64,000 nt of DNA from Arthrobacter nitroguajacolicus_D (GTDB lineage Bacteria > Actinomycetota > Actinomycetes > Actinomycetales > Micrococcaceae): the NCBI RefSeq assembly GCF_031455195.1, contig NZ_JAVDSH010000012.1, positions 1 through 64,000 on the forward strand, in the 5' to 3' direction. A model generated the notes under the pieces. The model had not been told where the DNA came from. It worked only from the letters and a program-made list of their open reading frames with translations, and did no database searches. Position numbers and translations under genes: made by a program. This document shows positions 9,026 through 15,991 of this stretch, piece by piece; position 1 is the stretch's first letter, and every line of letters starts with the position of its first letter.

Positions 9026-9086
9026 TACTTTCCCGAGAGGCTTCAGCTGGTGCGTACTTGACCTCGGATGCCTTTCGCCCATCCTA

Positions 9087-9109
9087 TGAGCAAGAGTTTC
9101 TTATGCTCA
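9087..9109. promoter_or_regulatory. Dyad upstream of the DUF6421 operon
   Basis: TGAGCA (9087-9092) and TGCTCA (9104-9109) form a 6-bp inverted repeat with an 11-base centre that itself contains AGA...TCT. It lies about 80-100 bases before the DUF6421 start, upstream of a TACGCT box at 9144-9149 that could be its -10. A binding site or a small hairpin are both possible; no regulator gene is adjacent. Confidence 0.35.
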
Positions 9110-9189
9110 GCCCAATTTTGAATTAGCGATGCTTTTCGCTTGCTACGCTCGGCCCAGAAGCAATTACTACTTCGAAAGGGCCGAGTTCC

Positions 9190-10557
9190 ATGACGATTAC
9201 CGCCACCCCCACCCTCCCGCGTGTCACCGCCGACAACGCCGAGTGGACCTCCCTCAAGGCTGCAGCCACCGCCCTGCAGGCCCACCAGGAAAAGGACGGC
9301 TCCATTGCCGATCCGGCCGTCCACAGCGAGGCAGCCGCCCTCGTGGCCACCATCTCCGAGGCCATCACCGCGTTGGCCCCACACTTTCCCCACGACGCCC
9401 GTTACCTGGAACTGCTGGTCGAAGACTTCGGCCGGTGGACAGCCGAAGGATTCGGCGTTCCGGATTTCCTTGACTCCCTTCAGGCCTTCCAGCCGCAGGA
9501 GCAGCGCGTTGACGGACTCCAGCACCTGGTGGTCTTCCCCATGTACACGCAGAACGGCAGCACCAACAGGCTGGTTGAGGCCGTCCTGATCGAGGTCATC
9601 TGGCCGGAGTTCATTGATGGCCTGGAAGCAGGCGACTACTCGAACAAGCTCTTCGTGCCCATCCGGTTCGTCGATTTCACTCCGGGCTACGACACCAACT
9701 CCGCGGTCCTCTTCCCCGAGACCGTCGCGGTCCGGGAGACGCCGACATTCACCTGGGGTGCCATTTTCGCCGACCGCGAGGCCGCCCGTTTCCGCCGCGT
9801 CCTCAAAGCAGCCGCCGAGACGACGTCCTTGGAACTGCCCGCGGATGCGGCCGAGCTGATCTCCGACCAGGAGCTCACCCAGCGGACGTTCGTGATGTGG
9901 GACCTGATCCACGACCGTACGCACATGCGCGGCGACCTGCCCTTCGACCCGTTCATGATCAAGCAACGGATGCCGTTCTTCCTCTACTCGCTCGAGGAAC
10001 TGCGCTGCGACCTCACTGCGTTCCGGGAATCCGTCCGGATCGAAAAGGACGAAACCGCCGATCCCGATGCCCGCAAGCACGCAAAATTGGTGCAGTACGC
10101 CGTAATTTTCGATCGGATCTTCCGTTTCGCCATCACCGGAAGCCGTGTACGCAACTACGACGGACTCGGCGGCCAGCTCCTGTTCGCATGGATGCACCAG
10201 CACCGCGTCCTGCACTGGACGGACAGCAAGCTCAGCATCGACTGGGACGAAGCAGCCGGCGTCGTGGTGGAGCTTGGTGCACAGATCGAAGAACTATACT
10301 GGCGTTCCATCGACCGTCCGAAGGCAGCGCACTGGCTGGCCGCCTACGGGCTCATTTCGAGCACGGTCACTCCGCACCCGGCGTCCGTTTGGGCAAAAGG
10401 CCCGGACGCCTTGCCGCTGGATGGCCCGCCCCGCGGCCTCACGGACCAGGTCCTGGACGATGAATTCCCGCTGTCCATGTTCTACGAAGCACTGGAGAAG
10501 AAGATGCGCCCCGTGATCGAATCCACCACCGGCATCACCGGTTCGACGGCGGCCTGA
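9190..10557 (+). CDS. DUF6421 family protein
   Basis: A 455-residue soluble protein of the actinobacterial DUF6421 family, with no known function. It is mostly helical and rich in acidic and aromatic residues. Notable conserved-looking blocks are VFPMYTQNGS near residue 116, MWDLIHDRTHMRGDLPFDPF near 236 and YDGLGGQLLFAWMHQHRVLHWTD near 322, which concentrate His and Asp and could bind metal; that is only an impression. GAAAGG lies about 11 bases before the ATG. Its TGA overlaps the ATG of the SDR gene by one base, and the threonine-aldolase-like gene follows, so the three are probably one operon and one pathway. Confidence 0.85.
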   Translation: MTITATPTLPRVTADNAEWTSLKAAATALQAHQEKDGSIADPAVHSEAAALVATISEAITALAPHFPHDARYLELLVEDFGRWTAEGFGVPDFLDSLQAFQPQEQRVDGLQHLVVFPMYTQNGSTNRLVEAVLIEVIWPEFIDGLEAGDYSNKLFVPIRFVDFTPGYDTNSAVLFPETVAVRETPTFTWGAIFADREAARFRRVLKAAAETTSLELPADAAELISDQELTQRTFVMWDLIHDRTHMRGDLPFDPFMIKQRMPFFLYSLEELRCDLTAFRESVRIEKDETADPDARKHAKLVQYAVIFDRIFRFAITGSRVRNYDGLGGQLLFAWMHQHRVLHWTDSKLSIDWDEAAGVVVELGAQIEELYWRSIDRPKAAHWLAAYGLISSTVTPHPASVWAKGPDALPLDGPPRGLTDQVLDDEFPLSMFYEALEKKMRPVIESTTGITGSTAA

Positions 10558-11285
10558 TGACCGCATTGACCATCCTGGTGACGGGCGGCAGCAGCGCTTC
10601 GGGCGTTGCCGCCGCCCGGGCACTGGCCAAAGCCGGACACCGCGTCATCACAGTGGGTTCCGATGAAGCCCGCATCAAGGCCGCGGCGGCAGAAACAGGG
10701 CAGGACGTCACACCGCTTGTGTGCGACCTCGCCAGCTTAGAGGCCGTCCGTCACTTGGCTTCCGACATCGAACAACTGCGCATTGGGGGCGTCGACGGAG
10801 TCATCCACCTCGTCGGCGGTTGGCGCGGCGCGCGCGGAATCGAGGATCAAAGCGACGACGACTGGGACTCGATGGAACGAAGCGCCGTGACGACGCTGCG
10901 CAACGTCTCCAGGGTCTTCTACGCCCAACTCGAAGCATCGGCGCACGGACGGCTCGCGATGGTGTCGTCCACCAGCGCCTCGGCACCAACAGCCGCAGCC
11001 GCCAGCTACGCTGCCGCGAAGGCTGCCGCGGAAGCGTGGACCTTGGCGGTGGCCGACGGTTTCCGCCGGGAACAATCCGGAAATAAGGATGCCCCCACCG
11101 AGCAGCACAGCGCCGCGGTGGTTTTCGTGGTCAAGGCCCTCGTCGACGCCGGCATGCGGGAGGCGCATCCCGAACGGCGATTCCCCGGGTACACGGACGT
11201 CGAAGACCTGGCTGCCGCCGTCGTCGAACTTTTTGAACAAGCTGCCAGCGAACTGAACGGCCAGCGCATCCTGCTGGCCAAATAG
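10557..11285 (+). CDS. SDR-family NAD(P)-dependent oxidoreductase
   Basis: A 242-residue short-chain dehydrogenase/reductase. The nucleotide-binding motif is a variant, TGGSSASGVAAARALA, at residues 9-24; GGWRGARG lies in the middle, and the active-site Ser in MVSSTSAS and the YAAAK (Tyr-x3-Lys) pair are intact. It should oxidise or reduce an alcohol/ketone with NAD(P); the substrate is unknown. Translation is coupled to DUF6421 through a TGATG overlap, and the threonine-aldolase-like gene starts 11 bases later, so its substrate is probably shared with that enzyme. Confidence 0.88.
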   Translation: MTALTILVTGGSSASGVAAARALAKAGHRVITVGSDEARIKAAAAETGQDVTPLVCDLASLEAVRHLASDIEQLRIGGVDGVIHLVGGWRGARGIEDQSDDDWDSMERSAVTTLRNVSRVFYAQLEASAHGRLAMVSSTSASAPTAAAASYAAAKAAAEAWTLAVADGFRREQSGNKDAPTEQHSAAVVFVVKALVDAGMREAHPERRFPGYTDVEDLAAAVVELFEQAASELNGQRILLAK

Positions 11286-11295
11286 ACTTGAAAGC

Positions 11296-12408
11296 GTGAA
11301 CGAACCAGTGACAAGCACAACAGAGGCAATCCACAGCGCCCCCGGCTCGGCCGGGCCTGTACAACTGCACGATCCGTCGGTCCGTGGATTTGCTTCGGAC
11401 AACTATTCCGGCGTGCACCCGGAAATCCTTGCTGCCTTGGCAGCGGCCAATGGTGGCCACCAGGTGTCCTATGGCGAGGACGTGTACACGGCCAGGCTCC
11501 AGGAGGTCCTGGAGCAACAGTTCGGGCCCGGGATTGAAAGTTTCCCAGTGTTCAACGGCACGGGTGCCAACGTCCTTTCCCTGCAGTCCCTCCTTCCACG
11601 GTGGGGTGCCGTCATCTGCGCATCCACCGCACACATCAACATGGATGAAAACGGGGCGCCGGAGCGCGTCGGTGGAATCAAGCTCCTCCAGGTACCCACC
11701 GACGACGGCAAACTCACCCCTGAGCTGATCGACCGCGAAGCGTGGGGCTGGGGCGACGAGCACCGCGCCCAGCCCCTTGCCGTTTCCATCACACAAACCA
11801 CGGAACTGGGCACCTGCTACACGCCCGCGGAAGTGCGCGCCATTGCCGACCACGCCCACGCCAAGGGTATGAAGTTGCACATGGACGGAGCCCGGCTGGC
11901 CAACGCGGCAGCCCACCTTGGAGTCCCCCTGCGCGCCTTTACCCGCGACGCCGGCGTGGACATCCTCTCCTTCGGCGGCACCAAGAACGGGCTGCTTTTC
12001 GGTGAGGTCGTGGTGGCCCTGAACCCTGAGGCAGCCGACGGCCTGAAGTTCCTGCGCAAGATGAACATGCAACTCGCCTCGAAGATGCGGTTCATCTCCG
12101 CCCAGTTCATCGCCTTGCTCGAAGACGGCCTGTGGCTCCGGTCCGCCGCGCACGCCAACGCCATGGCGGCCCGCCTCCGCACCGCCGTGGAAGCGATCGA
12201 CGGCGTCGAGCCCACCCAGGCGACACAGTCCAACGGAGTGTTCGCCATCCTCCCGGAGGGCGTAGCGGACCGGCTTCGTAAGTCGTTCGCGTTCTATGAC
12301 TGGGACGCCGCCCGACGCGAAGTCCGCTGGATGTGCTCCTTCGACACCACACCGGAGGACATCGACGCCTTCGTCGAAGGGATCCGGCGCGAGCTCGGCT
12401 CCAAATAA
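11296..12408 (+). CDS. Threonine aldolase / beta-eliminating lyase family PLP enzyme
   Basis: A 370-residue fold-type I pyridoxal-phosphate enzyme of the threonine aldolase family, which cleaves beta-hydroxy amino acids to glycine and an aldehyde. The PLP lysine is Lys230 in FGGTKNG. NGTGANVLSLQ (phosphate-binding region) and HMDGARLANA (the Asp that contacts the pyridine nitrogen) are present. The GTG start at 11296 has TAGACT (11283-11288) 7 bases upstream and no Shine-Dalgarno, so this gene may also be expressed from its own leaderless promoter inside the operon. The real substrate is uncertain because of the unusual partners DUF6421 and SDR. Confidence 0.85.
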   Translation: MNEPVTSTTEAIHSAPGSAGPVQLHDPSVRGFASDNYSGVHPEILAALAAANGGHQVSYGEDVYTARLQEVLEQQFGPGIESFPVFNGTGANVLSLQSLLPRWGAVICASTAHINMDENGAPERVGGIKLLQVPTDDGKLTPELIDREAWGWGDEHRAQPLAVSITQTTELGTCYTPAEVRAIADHAHAKGMKLHMDGARLANAAAHLGVPLRAFTRDAGVDILSFGGTKNGLLFGEVVVALNPEAADGLKFLRKMNMQLASKMRFISAQFIALLEDGLWLRSAAHANAMAARLRTAVEAIDGVEPTQATQSNGVFAILPEGVADRLRKSFAFYDWDAARREVRWMCSFDTTPEDIDAFVEGIRRELGSK

Positions 12409-12417
12409 CCCTTGCGC

Positions 12418-12455
12418 TCCGGGGCGGCGAGCCTGCGTAGAATCGCCGCCCCGGA
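12418..12455 (+). terminator. Perfect 13-bp hairpin after the aldolase-like gene
   Basis: TCCGGGGCGGCGA (12418-12430) pairs perfectly with TCGCCGCCCCGGA (12443-12455) around a 12-base loop. No T tract follows; instead a CATAAT box for the next gene begins three bases later. Confidence 0.7.
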
Positions 12456-12471
12456 CGCATAATCTGCGAGG

Positions 12472-13128
12472 GTGAACGCCCTCGCACAGGTTCCCGCGGA
12501 CTTTCTCTTCGCCCTGGGAACACTACGCAAAGCACAATGCCGCAGCGAACTGCGGCTTGAGGAGATCCCTGCCCCCGCCCGGCTGGCGCCCTACGCCGTG
12601 GCCCTGGGAGCGGAAGTGTTCAGCCCTACCGCAGCTACCCGGCAGGTCCCTGTCCACGGACCAGCAGCCAAGGCATTCGCCCAAAGCCACGCCAACACTC
12701 CGTCCACGGATGACGACGACGAGCTCGCTACGGGCCGCTTCATCCTCCTGCATGACCCCGACGGGTCCGCGGTGTGGGAGGGTGAATTCCGCATTGTCAC
12801 ATACATCCGGGCCCAGATGGACGCGGAAATGGGCAACGATGCCATGCTGGGCTCCGTCGCCTGGACGTGGCTGGTGGATGCGCTGGAGAACCACGCGGCT
12901 CCCCATCGTGCGGCCGGAGGCACCGCCACCCGGATCCTCTCCGAAAGCTTCGGCACCCTGGCCGAACGACCTGACACCATCGACATCGAGCTTCGCGCCT
13001 CCTGGACGCCCGCAAGCGCGGACGTCCAGGCCCATTTGGAGGCGTGGTCCGATATGGTCTGCACGTTCGCCGGACTGCCGCCCCTCCCTCCAGGGGTCAC
13101 CGGACTACCCAACAGGAGGCTCAATTGA
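12472..13128 (+). CDS. DUF3000 domain-containing protein
   Basis: A 218-residue actinobacterial protein of the DUF3000 family, function unknown. It is soluble, with the conserved blocks FILLHDPDGSAVWEGEFRIV near residue 91 and GSVAWTWLVDALE near 125. The GTG start at 12472 lies 8 bases after CATAAT (12458-12463), a -10-like box, so the transcript is probably leaderless; the GAGG before it is too close to serve as a ribosome-binding site. The next gene, an RNase D-like nuclease, follows after 80 bases. The same DUF3000-RNase D pair occurs upstream of dxs in mycobacteria (Rv2680-Rv2681), suggesting a linked RNA-related role (inference). Confidence 0.85.
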   Translation: MNALAQVPADFLFALGTLRKAQCRSELRLEEIPAPARLAPYAVALGAEVFSPTAATRQVPVHGPAAKAFAQSHANTPSTDDDDELATGRFILLHDPDGSAVWEGEFRIVTYIRAQMDAEMGNDAMLGSVAWTWLVDALENHAAPHRAAGGTATRILSESFGTLAERPDTIDIELRASWTPASADVQAHLEAWSDMVCTFAGLPPLPPGVTGLPNRRLN

Positions 13129-13208
13129 CCCCGGAACATTCCACTGGCCGCCCCATCTGCGCCCCCGCAGCATACCGTTGTGACGGGAATCGGTAAGCTT
13201 AAGCCACC

Positions 13209-14534
13209 ATGACCCCTGAAAATCCGGAAAACACCACAGCCGGCGATCCGGCTGCTGAAACCACCACCCACATCAAGGTTGACGGCTTCGACAGCCACGT
13301 CCCTGAAATTATTGATCTTGACACCCCGCGCGAAGGCGTGCCGGTTGTCATCGACACCCCGGCCGGCTTGGAGCGGTGCGCCGCTGCTATCGCCGCCGGG
13401 ACAGGACCGGCAGGAGTGGATGCTGAGCGCGCCTCAGGCTTCCGCTACGGCCAGCGCGCCTTCCTCGTCCAGATCCGGCGTGAAGGCGCCGGCACCTGGC
13501 TGATCGATCCCGAGCCCTTTGACGACCTGGCCATCATCAACGACGCCCTCCGGGGCGTCGAATGGATCCTGCACGCGGCCACGCAGGACTTGCCCTGCCT
13601 TTCGGAGCTGGGCATGTGGCCTGACAAACTTTTCGACACAGAACTTGCTGCCCGCCTTGCAGGCCTCCCCCGCGTCGGACTCGCCGCCGTGATCGAGCAG
13701 CTCCTCGGTTTCGGCCTCGCCAAGGAGCACTCCGCAGCTGATTGGTCCACCCGTCCCCTGCCCGAACCATGGCTGAGATACGCCGCCTTGGACGTCGAGG
13801 TCCTCGCCGAACTCCGCGAAGAGCTGATCGAACTGCTCGAAGCGGACGACAAGCTCGATTACGCCGAACAGGAATTCGCCGGAATCCTTGCGGCCGGAAT
13901 TTCCCCGCCACGCGTCGATCCATGGCGCAAGACGTCCGGACTCCACCAGATCCGCGACCGCCGCCAGCTGGCCGCTGTCCGTGAACTCTGGCAGGAACGC
14001 GATCAGCTGGCTCGTAAACGAGACGTCGCACCCGGCCGGCTGATTCCGGACTCCGCCCTTGTGGCCGCTGCCAAGGCCATGCCCACCACGGTCCCGCAGC
14101 TGCTGGCTACCAAGGGATTCCATGGCCGCTCAGCTCAACGTGAAGCTCCCCGCTGGTTGCGGTGCATCACTATTGCCAGGACCCTCACGGACCTCCCACC
14201 CCTGCACTTGCCCACCAACGCACCGCCGCCTCCCAGGGTGTGGGTGGACCGGGATCCCGAGGCCGCGGCACGCCTGGCCACCGCCCGGCCCGCCCTGCAG
14301 GCCCTCGCAGAGGAACTCAACCTTCCTGTCGAGAACCTCCTGACCCCGGACTACCTGCGCCGGATCACCTGGCGGCCACCCGCGGACGTTTCGCTCGAAT
14401 CGGTCTCCTCCGAGTTGCGGTCCTTGGGCGCCCGGGAGTGGCAGATTTCCTTGACCGCCCCGATCCTCACCTCAGCGTGCTTGAATCCCGAACCGCTTCC
14501 AGCCAAGGAAACGAAATCCAAGGAAGCCAGCTGA
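13209..14534 (+). CDS. RNase D-like 3'-5' exonuclease with HRDC domain
   Basis: A 441-residue DEDD-family exonuclease. Motif I is GVDAERASGFRYG (Asp and Glu at about residues 71 and 73), motif II LHAATQDLPCL, and motif III YAALDVEVLAEL. An HRDC-type helical domain is at about residues 240-320 (LAAVRELWQERDQLARKRD...), and a further C-terminal region is shared by actinobacterial members. The expected activity is 3' trimming of tRNA and other structured RNA. The start is ATG 13209, 9 bases after TAAGCT (13194-13199), without a Shine-Dalgarno. A strong terminator follows. Confidence 0.88.
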   Translation: MTPENPENTTAGDPAAETTTHIKVDGFDSHVPEIIDLDTPREGVPVVIDTPAGLERCAAAIAAGTGPAGVDAERASGFRYGQRAFLVQIRREGAGTWLIDPEPFDDLAIINDALRGVEWILHAATQDLPCLSELGMWPDKLFDTELAARLAGLPRVGLAAVIEQLLGFGLAKEHSAADWSTRPLPEPWLRYAALDVEVLAELREELIELLEADDKLDYAEQEFAGILAAGISPPRVDPWRKTSGLHQIRDRRQLAAVRELWQERDQLARKRDVAPGRLIPDSALVAAAKAMPTTVPQLLATKGFHGRSAQREAPRWLRCITIARTLTDLPPLHLPTNAPPPPRVWVDRDPEAAARLATARPALQALAEELNLPVENLLTPDYLRRITWRPPADVSLESVSSELRSLGAREWQISLTAPILTSACLNPEPLPAKETKSKEAS

Positions 14535-14547
14535 GCGTGCTGTTTCC

Positions 14548-14591
14548 AGCCCGCCACCCGAACCCCGGTTCGGGTGGCGGGCTTTCGTTTT
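14548..14591 (+). terminator. Strong Rho-independent terminator after the RNase D gene
   Basis: A perfect 16-bp stem, AGCCCGCCACCCGAAC (14548-14563) with its complement at 14568-14583, loop CCCG, followed by TTTCGTTTT. Confidence 0.93.
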
Positions 14592-14631
14592 CCCACAGCG
14601 TGACGGTCTCGCGTCGGCCAGCCTTGCAAGC

Positions 14632-14650
14632 TAAGTTACCCACGAGTAAC
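14632..14650 (+). promoter_or_regulatory. Probable fadAB promoter with overlapping operator dyad
   Basis: GTTAC-CCACGA-GTAAC (14635-14650) is a 16-bp inverted repeat 70 bases upstream of the thiolase ATG. A TAAGTT box (14632-14637) overlaps its left arm and could be the -10 element, so a bound repressor would block RNA polymerase. No regulator gene is adjacent, so the binding protein (for example a TetR- or GntR-type fatty-acid regulator) is unknown. Confidence 0.5.
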
Positions 14651-14719
14651 ATTGCCATCAATGCCAACCGGATGCCGCAGCGCGGCCTCCGGCGCCATGT
14701 CTCAACGAGGAGTTAATAC

Positions 14720-15991
14720 ATGAGTCCAGCACGCAGCGCCCAGAGGAACGTCCGCGACGTCGTCTTCGTCGACGGAGTCCGCACCCCCTTCGGCAAGGCC
14801 GGGGAAAAGGGCATCTATGCAGGCACCCGCGCCGATGACCTCGTGGTGAAATGCATCCGGGAACTGATGCGGCGCAATCCGTCATTGCCCGCCGATCGTG
14901 TGGACGAGGTCGCCATAGCGGCAACCACCCAAACCGGGGACCAGGGCCTCACCATCGGCCGCACGGCCGCCCTGCTGGCCGGGCTCCCCCGCACAGTTCC
15001 CGGCTTCGCGATCGACCGCATGTGCGCAGGAGCCATGACGGCAGTAACGACGACGGCCAGCGGCATCGGCTTCGGCGCTTACGACGTCGTCATCGCCGGT
15101 GGCGTCGAACATATGGGCAACCACCCCATGGGCGCTGGAGCGGACCCCAATCCGCGCTTCATGTCCGAACGCCTCGTGGACCCTGCGGCACTGAACATGG
15201 GCAACACAGCCGAGAACCTGCACGACCGCTTCCCCGCAATCACCAAGGAACGGACGGACGCCTACGCGGCCGGTTCCCAGGCCAAGCTCGCAGCTGCCTA
15301 CTCCAACGGACAAATCCAGCATGACCTGGTTCCCGTGGCCACCATGAAACCCGGACAGGGCTGGGCACTGCACACCACGGATGAACCCCCGCGCCCCGGA
15401 ACCACGGTTGAGGACCTTGCTGGGCTTCGCACTCCATTCCGCGCCCACGGGCGGGTCACCGCAGGCAACGCCGCAGGGTTGAACGACGGCGCCACGGCCG
15501 CAGTGCTTGCCTCGGCCGAGGCTGCCCAGGAACTTGGCCTTCCCGTCAAAATGCGCCTCGTCTCCTACGCCTTTGCCGGCGTCGAGCCTGAAGTCATGGG
15601 CATCGGCCCGGTACCCGCTACGGAGAAAGCCCTGCGGAACGCCGGCCTGGGCATCGAAGACATCGGACTGTTCGAAATCAACGAAGCGTTCGCAGTCCAG
15701 GTCCTGAGCTTCTTGGACCACTTCGGCATTGCCGACGACGATCCCCGGGTCAACCGCTACGGTGGTGCGATCGCCGTCGGACATCCACTCGCTTCCTCGG
15801 GCGTTCGTTTGATGAACCAGCTCGCACGCCAGTTCGAAGAAGACCCCTCGGTCCGCTACGGCATCACCACCATGTGCATCGGACTGGGTATGGGTGCCAC
15901 CGTGATTTGGGAAAACCCGCACCACGCCGATTACGAATCTCTTGCCACCGACCAGGCCACCACGGCCGCCACCGAAGGAGCCGCAGCATGA
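14720..15991 (+). CDS. fadA: Acetyl-CoA acyltransferase (thiolase, FadA)
   Basis: A 423-residue thiolase for the last step of fatty acid beta-oxidation, cleaving 3-ketoacyl-CoA to acetyl-CoA and a shortened acyl-CoA. The acyl-accepting nucleophile is Cys102 in DRMCAGAM. GHPLASSG supplies the active-site His and CIGLGMG the second Cys. The early block FVDGVRTPFGKAGEKG is typical of FadA. A GAGGAG ribosome-binding site precedes the ATG. The stop overlaps the ATG of fadB as ATGA, so the two subunits of the complex are translationally coupled. A dyad at the promoter suggests fatty-acid-responsive control. Confidence 0.95.
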   Translation: MSPARSAQRNVRDVVFVDGVRTPFGKAGEKGIYAGTRADDLVVKCIRELMRRNPSLPADRVDEVAIAATTQTGDQGLTIGRTAALLAGLPRTVPGFAIDRMCAGAMTAVTTTASGIGFGAYDVVIAGGVEHMGNHPMGAGADPNPRFMSERLVDPAALNMGNTAENLHDRFPAITKERTDAYAAGSQAKLAAAYSNGQIQHDLVPVATMKPGQGWALHTTDEPPRPGTTVEDLAGLRTPFRAHGRVTAGNAAGLNDGATAAVLASAEAAQELGLPVKMRLVSYAFAGVEPEVMGIGPVPATEKALRNAGLGIEDIGLFEINEAFAVQVLSFLDHFGIADDDPRVNRYGGAIAVGHPLASSGVRLMNQLARQFEEDPSVRYGITTMCIGLGMGATVIWENPHHADYESLATDQATTAATEGAAA

